Below are positions 5,466-12,174 of a stretch of 13,823 nucleotides of DNA, in pieces (position 1 is the first letter of the stretch; each line of letters begins with the position of its first letter). The notes below the pieces were generated by a model, which saw only the letters and a list, made by a program, of their open reading frames with translations, searched no databases and was not told the origin of the DNA. Location of the stretch: assembly GCA_027489415.1 (NCBI GenBank), contig JAIXZU010000008.1, positions 1 to 13,823 on the forward strand, read 5' to 3'. Source of the DNA: Alphaproteobacteria bacterium (GTDB taxonomy: Bacteria > Pseudomonadota > Alphaproteobacteria > UBA2136 > UBA6156). Both the position numbers and the translations under genes were made by a program.

Positions 5466-6815
5466 ATGGCGAATGTCGTTAAGTTAAATAAATCTTCAAG
5501 TGGTACAAGCATGAGCAGTAGCGGGAGTGGTTCCAGCGTGAATAGTGGTGGCGATGGCACGGTAACCGTGACCCTGCCCGTATTAAAAGGCACTGTAGGC
5601 CCCGATGTGGCGGATGTGCGCAGCCTTTATAAGAACAACGGCATGTTCACCTATGACCCGGGCTTTATGAGCACGGCGGCTTGCCAGAGTGGTATCACCT
5701 ACATTGACGGCGACAAGGGTGAGCTGCTTTACCGTGGTTACCCAATTGAACAGTTGGCTGAAAAGACCAGCTACCTTGAAGTTTGCTACCTGTTGCTGTT
5801 TGGTGAGCTGCCGGGGCGTGCCGAGCTTGAGAAGTTTGAAGATACCGTGATGGACCACACCATGGTGCATGAGCAGGTGGCGACGTTCTACCATGGTTTC
5901 CGGCCCGATGCGCACCCGATGAGTATTCTCTGTGGTGTGACTGGGGCGCTGGCGAGTTTCTACCATGACAGCCTTGATATTCATAACCCGCGCCACCGCG
6001 AAGTGACGGCTTACCGCCTGATTGCGAAGATGCCGACGCTGGTGGCGATGGCTTATAAGTATTCCGTCGGACAGCCTTTCATGTACCCGGATAACAACCT
6101 GAGCTACTCCGGTAACTTCCTGCGTATGATGTTTGCCGTGCCGACCAAGGATTACGAGGTTAACCCGATTGTGGAACGTGCGATGGACCGGATTTTCACC
6201 CTCCATGCCGACCATGAGCAGAATGCGAGTACTTCGACCGTGCGTTTGGCGGGGTCTTCCGGTGCCAACCCGTTTGCCTGCGTAGCTGCCGGTGTGGCGA
6301 CCCTGTGGGGACCGCTGCATGGTGGCGCCAACGAAGCTGTGCTGAAAATGCTGCAGGAAATTGGTGATGTGAAAAATGTGCCGGCCTTTGTTGAGAAGGT
6401 GAAGGACAAGTTGAGCGACACCAAGTTGATGGGCTTTGGTCACCGCGTTTACAAGAACTTTGACCCACGTGCCCAGATTATGCGCGAGACCTGCCATGAG
6501 GTTCTGAAAGAGTTGAACGTGAAAGACCCGGCCCTTGAAATTGCGCTGGAGCTTGAGCGTGTGGCGCTGAGCGACCCCTACTTTATTGAGCGCAAGCTTT
6601 ACCCGAATGTGGACTTCTATTCCGGCATTATTCTGCGTGCGATTGGTATTCCGACCCCGATGTTTACTTGCCTGTTTGCACTGGCACGCACCGTGGGCTG
6701 GATTAGCCACTGGATGGAAATGATTGGTGAGCCGGACCAGAAGATTGGCCGCCCGCGCCAGCTTTACACCGGCCCAACCCGCCGCGACGTGACGAGCCTT
6801 GCGAAGCGCTCCTAA
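5466..6815 (+). CDS. gltA: Citrate synthase (type II)
   Basis: Condenses oxaloacetate and acetyl-CoA to citrate, the first step of the TCA cycle, in the cytoplasm. With the ATG at 5466 the protein has 449 aa, slightly longer than the usual 430. Catalytic residues are present: H285 in GPLHGGANEA, H326 in GFGHRVYKNFDPR, and D383 in NVDFYSG. The N-terminal part (TLPVLKGTVGPDV, TYIDGDKG, YRGYPIEQLAE) and the overall length are those of the hexameric, Gram-negative type II enzymes. Residues 10-31 are unusual: 17 of 22 are Ser or Gly. A GTG at 5412 would add 18 residues, but the ATG is preferred because it is followed by the family-like start and avoids a basic, unmatched extension; its Shine-Dalgarno (agggaa, 5453-5458) is modest. 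A TTGACG at 5396-5401 could be a -35 box but has no good -10. A terminator follows 21 bp after the stop. Confidence 0.98.
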   Translation: MANVVKLNKSSSGTSMSSSGSGSSVNSGGDGTVTVTLPVLKGTVGPDVADVRSLYKNNGMFTYDPGFMSTAACQSGITYIDGDKGELLYRGYPIEQLAEKTSYLEVCYLLLFGELPGRAELEKFEDTVMDHTMVHEQVATFYHGFRPDAHPMSILCGVTGALASFYHDSLDIHNPRHREVTAYRLIAKMPTLVAMAYKYSVGQPFMYPDNNLSYSGNFLRMMFAVPTKDYEVNPIVERAMDRIFTLHADHEQNASTSTVRLAGSSGANPFACVAAGVATLWGPLHGGANEAVLKMLQEIGDVKNVPAFVEKVKDKLSDTKLMGFGHRVYKNFDPRAQIMRETCHEVLKELNVKDPALEIALELERVALSDPYFIERKLYPNVDFYSGIILRAIGIPTPMFTCLFALARTVGWISHWMEMIGEPDQKIGRPRQLYTGPTRRDVTSLAKRS

Positions 6816-6836
6816 CTTTTCCTTGGAGGAGGATTT

Positions 6837-6861
6837 AAGGCTGCCTTTAGGCAGCCTTTTT
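6837..6861 (+). terminator. Rho-independent terminator of gltA
   Basis: A 9-bp perfect stem, aaggctgcc (6837-6845) with ggcagcctt (6850-6858), has a TTTA loop and T-run 6857-6861. A purine-rich ggaggagga at 6823-6831 precedes it and resembles a Shine-Dalgarno, but has no start codon at a useful distance. Confidence 0.9.
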
Positions 6862-6943
6862 AGTTGCCTAGTGACCATTATGGCCTTACTTTTTTGAGGG
6901 TTAAGCGCAACGAAGCGATTGTCATATATTTACTGGAGTTACC

Positions 6944-7255
6944 ATGCCTGATTTTACTAAGCCTACGTCTTTTGCAGAACTGGGACAGATTGAAGCGGGG
7001 GCGCTGATTTCTGATGTGCGGAAGTTCTGCCTGAGTGGCCAGAACATGCACCCCGAGGCGCTTAAGGCTACGGTGCTGAAGCTGACGTATTTCTCCCGGG
7101 ATTTGAATATCAAGCAAGATGAGCGCGATACGGCTGCGACGATTGCCACGAGCCTTGCGAATGCTGCAATTAAAGCCTACGGCGGACAGAGTGACTACAG
7201 CCGTGACCTGATGAATGGGGTTCAGTTGATTTTGAACAGCCCGAACGCAGCTTAA
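6944..7255 (+). CDS. Hypothetical protein (103 aa), helical and soluble
   Basis: Family not recognised. The sequence is mostly amphipathic helix (FAELGQIEAGALISDVRKF, then LKATVLKLTYFSRDLNI and DTAATIATSLANAAIKAYG) with one cysteine and no signal peptide or membrane segment. GGAG lies 6 nt before the ATG at 6944, and an AT-rich TATATT at 6925-6930 could be a -10 box, although no matching -35 is clear. A strong bidirectional terminator begins 20 bp after the stop. It lies alone between the gltA terminator and the convergent cell wall hydrolase gene, so context gives no hint of its role. Confidence 0.8.
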   Translation: MPDFTKPTSFAELGQIEAGALISDVRKFCLSGQNMHPEALKATVLKLTYFSRDLNIKQDERDTAATIATSLANAAIKAYGGQSDYSRDLMNGVQLILNSPNAA

Positions 7256-7275
7256 ACTTACTTATTCCAGATATG

Positions 7276-7307
7276 AAAAAGCCGCCTCCTTTCGGGGGCG
7301 GCTTTTT
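7276..7307. terminator. Bidirectional terminator between convergent genes
   Basis: A 14-bp stem (7276-7289 with 7294-7307, one G-T pair) has a TTTC loop, five A on the left and five T on the right. It serves the 103-aa gene on the plus strand and the hydrolase gene on the minus strand, whose stop codon is 8 bp away. Confidence 0.93.
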
Positions 7308-7314
7308 CTCGGTA

Positions 7315-8106
7315 TTAGGCCCGCGGGCGGGGGCGGGGGACGGGAACCTTCTTCGGCAGCACGACTGTGTTGGCGAGGATGAGTTCCGCGACCGCGTCCG
7401 GCTTCGCGACCTTGCGGTTGGCGAGGCAGGCCTTGCGCTCGGCCTTGGAGAGCTTGTCGAAGAAAATGTGATACGCCCCTTCAATGTGAGTGGGCTTGAT
7501 TTCACAGTTCTTCTGCCAGTCCCGCGCCCATGGCGTCTTCTTAGCGGCTTCCGGCGTCAGGTAATTGACGGAGCGGAAGTAGTGGCCGCCGGTTTGGTAG
7601 GCCTCGAAGACGTTCTCCGCAACAATGCCGGCGGCAACCCACTGAGGATCGTCATATTTCGGAATATAACGACCATCGAAAATGTAAGAATACATGGCTG
7701 TATCCTTACCTGTCTTGTGGTGCTGCCTGATCTCGTTGACGACTTCGCAGACAGTGTCCGGATAGTCCGGGCTGTCCACGCGGGTCATGACGTTTCCGGC
7801 GATGCCGGCTGCGTCCTGCGGGCGCTTGCGCTTCATTTCCCAGTAGACTGAGATCTGGAGGCACAAGTGTTCCTGCCGGTTGGCCGAGGCTTCGATGCGG
7901 GCGCTTTCGGCGGCTGCTTCGATGCTGGCGTTCCATTCGTTACGCACATAGGCGTTAGCAAACGGGATGCAAGCCATGAGAAGCATGATTGCCATCAGCA
8001 GTTCGCTGACGACTATCACCGAGCGGCGCGGGTGGCGGATGATTTTTTCCGCCGACTCTTGGTTAGAGTTTGTGTTTGTGGCATTGAGTTTCTTAGTCTT
8101 ACGCAT
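7315..8106 (-). CDS. Membrane-anchored SleB/CwlJ-type cell wall hydrolase, divergent
   Basis: 263 aa. A basic cytoplasmic N-terminus (1-28) is followed by one hydrophobic segment (about 29-53), then a periplasmic domain resembling Hydrolase_2 (SleB/CwlJ) lytic enzymes: VYWE (catalytic-type E90), a helix ending in NVMTRVDSPDYPDTVCEVV (104-123), SYIFDG (140-145), HY at 175-176, TPWARDW (191-197) and GAYHIFF (210-216). These match the family pattern of WEARGE, VLNRVxxxxFPDTVCxVV, CQFSWxxDG, HYxNP...W and HxFY. The usual EARGEP is changed to EMKRKRPQD, and the CQFSW block to AMYSY, so peptidoglycan cleavage is plausible but not assured. The tail is basic and Pro-rich (KKVPVPRPRPRA). AGGGGA lies about 7 nt before the ATG (8104-8106). 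A dyad at 8163-8177 lies in the upstream region. It is convergent with the 103-aa gene and in the same direction as the exported Cys-rich gene, but a terminator separates them. Confidence 0.8.
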   Translation of the reverse strand: MRKTKKLNATNTNSNQESAEKIIRHPRRSVIVVSELLMAIMLLMACIPFANAYVRNEWNASIEAAAESARIEASANRQEHLCLQISVYWEMKRKRPQDAAGIAGNVMTRVDSPDYPDTVCEVVNEIRQHHKTGKDTAMYSYIFDGRYIPKYDDPQWVAAGIVAENVFEAYQTGGHYFRSVNYLTPEAAKKTPWARDWQKNCEIKPTHIEGAYHIFFDKLSKAERKACLANRKVAKPDAVAELILANTVVLPKKVPVPRPRPRA

Positions 8107-8162
8107 AACAAAATCCCCTTACACTTTACAAAACGGGGTGACTAACTCAGATGCGTCGCCAA

Positions 8163-8177
8163 CCGACATCATGTCGG
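8163..8177. promoter_or_regulatory. Perfect short dyad upstream of the SleB-like gene
   Basis: ccgacat-c-atgtcgg is a perfect 7-bp inverted repeat around one central base, 57 bp upstream of the hydrolase start. Its size and symmetry fit an operator for a dimeric regulator; a hairpin with a 1-nt loop would be strained in RNA. No promoter with good boxes was found beside it, so its role is open. Confidence 0.4.
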
Positions 8178-8223
8178 CTTATGGCTTAAACCCTTATATT
8201 GGGTGGCGATAGGGCGAATGAAA

Positions 8224-8239
8224 GGGGGCTGACGCCCCC
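8224..8239 (-). terminator. Terminator of the exported Cys-rich protein gene
   Basis: A stem of GGGGGC (8224-8229) with GCCCCC (8234-8239) has a 4-nt loop, about 16 bp downstream of the TAA on the minus strand. It is followed on that strand by a short, broken T tract (tttcatt), weaker than the other terminators here. Confidence 0.6.
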
Positions 8240-8254
8240 CTAAGTGATTTAGTA

Positions 8255-8827
8255 TTATTTTTTAAAACAATAACTTACACTCTGACCATTTCTACCACCC
8301 CAAATTGGGAGATAGGCCGATTCGTAGCCTGCCGGGCAACCATTTTTAGGATCCACACCGTTGCAGGCAAAGATAAGAGGGCGGCCGGATTCAGTTGAAT
8401 GAGATGACACACCACAAACTGTGCCTGTGGGAACTGTTCCGGTAGGTGCTACGCAGGCGGTGCCATTGTAGGTACGACCAGATGCCCCGCAACTGATTAT
8501 ATTTGCCATGTTTCCGTTTAACGCATTGAGAGTATTCAACATGGTAGTTAGATTTGTACCGTTATTGCTGGAGGCTTCCAGACAGCCTTCAGCGTCCGCT
8601 CCGGGAGCTTCAGGGGCATAGTTTTTACCTTTTTTCCCGCAGACTACGACTTGGTCCACACGGCTGTTTACGGCTGTGGCTTTGTCATCTGCAGCTTTTA
8701 CCAGATTCGAAAGTGAGGTCCATGTCATTTGAACGTCCGTTGCACCTGTGGCGGACCTTTCCTGTGCAGATAGTGATCCTGCAGTCATGAATGCGAGAGT
8801 CATAAGGGCTGTAAGAATGATTTTCAT
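8255..8827 (-). CDS. Exported Cys-rich protein with duplicated CGxxGxxY...C modules
   Basis: 190 aa when started at the ATG 8825-8827. This start gives a clear signal peptide (MKIILTALMTLAFMTAGSLSA, likely cut after SLSA); the longer 209-aa frame would bury it behind 19 residues. A G-rich AGGGGGA lies about 11 nt upstream. The mature part has eight Cys: 63, 82, 113, 125, 138, 155, 164 and 187. Two related modules are seen: a helical stretch leading to CGKKGKNY (63-70) then C82, and a second helical stretch leading to CGASGRTY (113-120) then C125. The C-terminal part (about 130-190) has CGV, a CNG...GC pair and a final YCFKK. A periplasmic or surface protein held by disulfides is likely. Family not identified; the pattern vaguely recalls repeat-bearing pilus-tip or surface proteins, but that is only an impression. 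The gene looks more AT-rich than its neighbours. Confidence 0.78.
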   Translation of the reverse strand: MKIILTALMTLAFMTAGSLSAQERSATGATDVQMTWTSLSNLVKAADDKATAVNSRVDQVVVCGKKGKNYAPEAPGADAEGCLEASSNNGTNLTTMLNTLNALNGNMANIISCGASGRTYNGTACVAPTGTVPTGTVCGVSSHSTESGRPLIFACNGVDPKNGCPAGYESAYLPIWGGRNGQSVSYCFKK

Positions 8828-8921
8828 AGTTACATCATTCCCCCTTCTACCAACATGTACAAGACGGCATAGGGTTAAGCCCACGTCCGATCAATCCCGG
8901 TGCGATATATGCATCACACTG

Positions 8922-8960
8922 AAAAAAAGCGACTAATGGGCGCCGCCGTTAGCGTGGACG
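8922..8960 (-). terminator. Probable weak terminator of gltX
   Basis: On the minus strand the last codons of gltX and the stop lie in an imperfect stem (ctaa near 8952-8949 with ttag 8936-8933, plus short G-C pairs inside), followed by a run of seven T (8928-8922). The long T-run is the main support; the hairpin is poor. Confidence 0.4.
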
Positions 8961-10246
8961 TGGTGGAGGGAGACTTTGATGCGGCGGAGGGTTTCATTTT
9001 GGCCCAGGGCGGCCATGATTTTGGCCATATCCGGCCCGCCGAGGCTGGCTGTTACCGCGACACGGAGGGGACGGCCGACGGCTTTGAAGCTTCCGCCTGC
9101 ATTTTCAACGAGTTTGGCGATGACGGCGTGGAGGATTTCGGGGGTCCATTCGGTAACGCAGCAGAGGGCGTCGTAGATGTCGTGGAGGGCGTGATGGCCT
9201 TCGAGGAGGATTTTGGTGTGTTCTTCGGTGTAGGAGTCCGTAGGGTCCGTTAAGAGATAATTGGCGGCTGTGGCGACTTCCGGCAGGGTTTGGGCGCGGG
9301 CGGTGAGGTCTTCCCACATGGTTTCGAGCTTCTTAATGTCCGAGGGGTGGGTTTGTTGCATATCCGGAACGAAGGGCAGGAGGTGGGGGAGGACGGTGCT
9401 GAAGGGTTCTGATTTGAGATATTGGGCGTTGAGCCAGTTGAGTTTGGCGGTGTCGAACCGGGCGGCGCCTTTGCTGACGGCGGTGATGTCGAACAGTTTG
9501 ATGGCTTCTTCCTTGGTGAAGAGTTCTTGGTCCCCGTGGCCCCAGCCGAGGCGGAGGAGCATGTTGAAGAGGGCGCTTGGGAGGTAGCCGGCGTTGCGGA
9601 GGTCCTGCACGGAGGCTGCTCCGTGGCGTTTGGAGAGTTTTTCGCCGGACTCGTTCAGGATGAGGGGCAGATGGCCGAAATGAGGCACAGTGGCGCCCAG
9701 AGCTTGATAGAGCAGGATTTGTTTGGGGGTGTTGTTGATGTGGTCGTCCCCGCGGATGACATGGGTAACCTGTTGGAAGATATCATCGCAGACGACGCCC
9801 AGGTGGTAGGTGGGGGTGCCGTTGGAGCGGAGGAGGGCGAAGGGTTCGATTTGTTTGTTGTCGATGGTGATGTCCCCTTGGACAAGGTCCGTCCAGTGAG
9901 TGCTGCCTTCGGGGACTTTGAAGCGGGTGACGCCTTCGGCATCCACAAACGCGGCGCCTTTTTCCACGAGCATTTTCGCGGCTTCGACGTGGGCGGCAAG
10001 GCGGGAGGTTTGGAGGATGGGCTCGGCGTCCGCGCTCAGGCCCAGCCAGGCCATGGCTTCGAAGATGTAGGCGGTGTTTTCGGGGGTGGAGCGTTCGGCG
10101 TCAGTGTCTTCAATCCTCAGCAGGAACTTGCCGCCGGTATGCTTGGCGTACAGCCAGTTAAACAGGGCCGTGCGGGCGCTGCCGATGTGCATTTTACCCG
10201 TAGGTGATGGCGCAAAGCGCACAATTGGTTGCGGCTGGACTGACAT
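8933..10246 (-). CDS. gltX: Glutamate--tRNA ligase, short form
   Basis: Charges tRNA-Glu with glutamate in the cytoplasm. 437 aa. Class I motifs are intact: HIGS at 20-23 (PSPTGKMHIGS), RIEDTD at 44-49, the substrate-side THVIRGDDHINNTPKQ (161-176), and KLSKR at 203-207 (GEKLSKRHG). The family length is usually 440-490. Much of the difference falls in one place: after LVEKGAAF (93-100) the chain goes almost directly to RFKVPEG (108-114), so most of the acceptor-binding insert that normally follows GxAY, including the Cys-bearing segment seen in many bacterial enzymes, is missing. The C-terminal anticodon-binding helical region is present (about 290-437). AGGAGA lies 8 nt before the ATG (10244-10246). 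It is divergent from comEC with only 29 bp between start codons, so promoters must overlap or lie within the coding regions. Confidence 0.97.
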   Translation of the reverse strand: MSVQPQPIVRFAPSPTGKMHIGSARTALFNWLYAKHTGGKFLLRIEDTDAERSTPENTAYIFEAMAWLGLSADAEPILQTSRLAAHVEAAKMLVEKGAAFVDAEGVTRFKVPEGSTHWTDLVQGDITIDNKQIEPFALLRSNGTPTYHLGVVCDDIFQQVTHVIRGDDHINNTPKQILLYQALGATVPHFGHLPLILNESGEKLSKRHGAASVQDLRNAGYLPSALFNMLLRLGWGHGDQELFTKEEAIKLFDITAVSKGAARFDTAKLNWLNAQYLKSEPFSTVLPHLLPFVPDMQQTHPSDIKKLETMWEDLTARAQTLPEVATAANYLLTDPTDSYTEEHTKILLEGHHALHDIYDALCCVTEWTPEILHAVIAKLVENAGGSFKAVGRPLRVAVTASLGGPDMAKIMAALGQNETLRRIKVSLHHVHANGGAH

Positions 10247-10275
10247 GCGGGGGCTCTCCTGATAACGTAATTTCG

Positions 10276-12174
10276 ATGCAACTTAGCGAGTTAAAGGACT
10301 GGACGCAAGAGCTGCGGCCGCATTTGGCGCCGCTGGCAGCTGCATTTGGTGCGCTTACTGGTGCGGCGGTGTTCTTCAGCCTGACACAGGAGCCTTGGTG
10401 GGGGTGGGGTTTACTGCCTGTGGGTTTGGGATTGATTCTGGGTGGATTTTCAGTGTGGAGGCCACTTTCAGCGGTTGCATGGGGGATTGTTATTACGGGA
10501 TTGGTGTTCTGTTTAAGTGCCTGGCAGGTAGCGCGGGTTGATTTTGTGGATTTTCAGGCCGCACAGAAAAGCCATTGGCTGACTGGCCGCGTGATTGAAG
10601 TTAAGACAAACCCTGACAAACCGAACCGCGCGACACTTGTGCTTGACCGGATTGAGACTTATGGGCTTGGGGAAGCGATTGTTCTTAAAGCAAATATTGG
10701 TGTTTATGTTAGCCAGATTCGTGATGTAAATATTGGGGATACTTTGGCGTTACCCGTTGTTTTGCTGGCGCCTGAGGGGCCGAAATACAAAGGCCAGCGT
10801 GATGGCCGGTTGTGGAAGTTTTTCAATGGGGGGAGTGTGAACGGGTATGTGGTGGGTTCCGTGGAGCCAACGTGGCGGCCAGAGCCAGAAATGACCATTA
10901 CGGCAAGGGCTGGTTTGTGGCTGGATGAGGTGCGGCAGCGGATATTCGAGGAGAGTGATAGTTACGCTGGGGGAGCGGTGGCGGCTTTGCTTATAGGGAA
11001 CGAGGATGCCGTGTTGCCAGACCTGCGGGATGCCTACAGAGAGACCGGTTTGAGCCATTTGCTGGCGATTAGCGGGATGCAGCTGACGCTGGTGGCGATG
11101 AGTGTTTATGGGCTTTTAAGGTGGCTGGGGGCGTTGGTACCGTGGGTGGCTTTGCGGGTGAATGTTCGGCTGTATGCCGCTGTGGCAGCGCTTTTGGCGA
11201 CGTGGGGCTATACGTTTCTGGCGGGGGCCAGTGTGAGCCTGGTACGGGCGACGATTATGGCGAGTATTGTGCTGGTGGCGGTGATTTCCGGACGGTTAAA
11301 AAGTGCGCTGAGGGGCTGGTGTGCGGCTGTGGTATTGGTTTTGATGGTGAGCCCGGTGATGGTGACGCGGGCGGGATTTTTATTAAGTATTTCGGCGGTT
11401 TTGGGGTTGATTTTGCTGGCGATGGCCGAGCAGGACAGGTGGCAGGGTGGCAAAATTTCCAGTTATTTGAGAGGTTTAGTTTTAGCTACTGTGGTGGCGG
11501 GGTGTGCGACGGCGCCAGTGCTGGTGGGGATATTCGGGCAGTATTCCGTCATTGGAATGATTGCGAACGTGATTGCGGTGCCGATTATGGCGATTGCGAC
11601 GTACCTAGGGATGATTGTGCTGATTTTATGGCCTTTTGGCATTGAAAACTATGCCCTTATTGCCATGAGTGCTGTGGTCGAGCAGGTGAACAGCCTTGCT
11701 TACTGGTTGAGTAGTTATGAATACGCGAACGTGACTGTGGATAAGGGTTTGTGGTGGGTTGTGGCGATATTTGCCGTGGTGGTGATGGTGGCTATTTATA
11801 TTCAGCGTTGGCTGGAAGCGGCTGTGGCGCTGGGTAGCCTTGTGATGATTATGCTGGTTGCCGCTGTGACCATGCCTAAGCCCGACCTGATGATTTGGGA
11901 TGCTGGCAGGGCCGGGCTTAAGCGTGAGGGGGATAGTTACCGGATGCTTTGGGCTGAAAACCTAGATAATACAGTGCGTTTGGCGAAGCTTGCGCGTGTG
12001 AAGCTAGTGGGTGATACTGATGTTGCCGAAACCGTTGATGATGCTTACATGCCTGTGACAGACCTTGAGAGTTTTGCATGGGCGGAACGCAATAAGGGGG
12101 TTTGGGTGGTTAAGCCTTTCACATGTGGAAGGATTTGGCAGAAATTGGCAGGGGAGTGTTGGGTGGATGAGTAG
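10276..12174 (+). CDS. comEC: ComEC/Rec2-family DNA uptake channel protein
   Basis: 632 aa from the ATG at 10276. ComEC forms the inner-membrane channel for single-stranded DNA in natural transformation. Visible parts: N-terminal membrane segments (about 20-90), a soluble DUF4131-like stretch (about 95-200), and the competence core with ALLIGNEDAVLPDLRDAYRE followed by the signature SHLLAISGMQL (260-270) and multiple membrane helices to about 530. The C-terminal tail (about 535-632) starts DLMIWDAGRAGLK, a remnant resembling the start of the metallo-beta-lactamase domain, but no HxHxDH motif is present, so no nuclease activity is expected from it; many proteobacterial versions are like this. 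An upstream ATG at 10204 would add 24 residues lying inside the gltX 5' end and was not chosen. No good Shine-Dalgarno is visible. Its stop overlaps the rpe start. Confidence 0.93.
   Translation: MQLSELKDWTQELRPHLAPLAAAFGALTGAAVFFSLTQEPWWGWGLLPVGLGLILGGFSVWRPLSAVAWGIVITGLVFCLSAWQVARVDFVDFQAAQKSHWLTGRVIEVKTNPDKPNRATLVLDRIETYGLGEAIVLKANIGVYVSQIRDVNIGDTLALPVVLLAPEGPKYKGQRDGRLWKFFNGGSVNGYVVGSVEPTWRPEPEMTITARAGLWLDEVRQRIFEESDSYAGGAVAALLIGNEDAVLPDLRDAYRETGLSHLLAISGMQLTLVAMSVYGLLRWLGALVPWVALRVNVRLYAAVAALLATWGYTFLAGASVSLVRATIMASIVLVAVISGRLKSALRGWCAAVVLVLMVSPVMVTRAGFLLSISAVLGLILLAMAEQDRWQGGKISSYLRGLVLATVVAGCATAPVLVGIFGQYSVIGMIANVIAVPIMAIATYLGMIVLILWPFGIENYALIAMSAVVEQVNSLAYWLSSYEYANVTVDKGLWWVVAIFAVVVMVAIYIQRWLEAAVALGSLVMIMLVAAVTMPKPDLMIWDAGRAGLKREGDSYRMLWAENLDNTVRLAKLARVKLVGDTDVAETVDDAYMPVTDLESFAWAERNKGVWVVKPFTCGRIWQKLAGECWVDE

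Noticed and set aside
6823..6831. Shine-Dalgarno-like ggaggagga after gltA
   Set aside because: No start codon follows at a usable distance, and the gltA terminator begins a few bases later.
5583..6878. 431-aa open frame antisense to almost all of gltA
   Set aside because: It mirrors gltA codon use (few TTA, CTA or TCA codons in the sense gene keep the reverse frame open), is rich in His, Arg and Val with no family motif, and covers a certain gene.
7273..7851. 192-aa plus-strand frame opposite the SleB-like gene
   Set aside because: It starts inside the bidirectional terminator and shows no family signs, while the minus strand has a domain match, a membrane anchor and a good ribosome site.
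9422..10207. 261-aa open frame antisense to gltX
   Set aside because: Dominated by Gly, Val, Asp and Glu with low complexity, as expected opposite GC-rich gltX codons; gltX motifs are unmistakable on the other strand.
10204..10275. Upstream ATG extending ComEC by 24 residues
   Set aside because: It lies within the 5' end of divergent gltX and adds a non-membrane stretch unlike the usual ComEC N-terminus.
11121..11645. 174-aa Gly-rich frame inside comEC
   Set aside because: Out-of-frame shadow of the comEC membrane core; rich in Gly, Cys and Asp with no motif.
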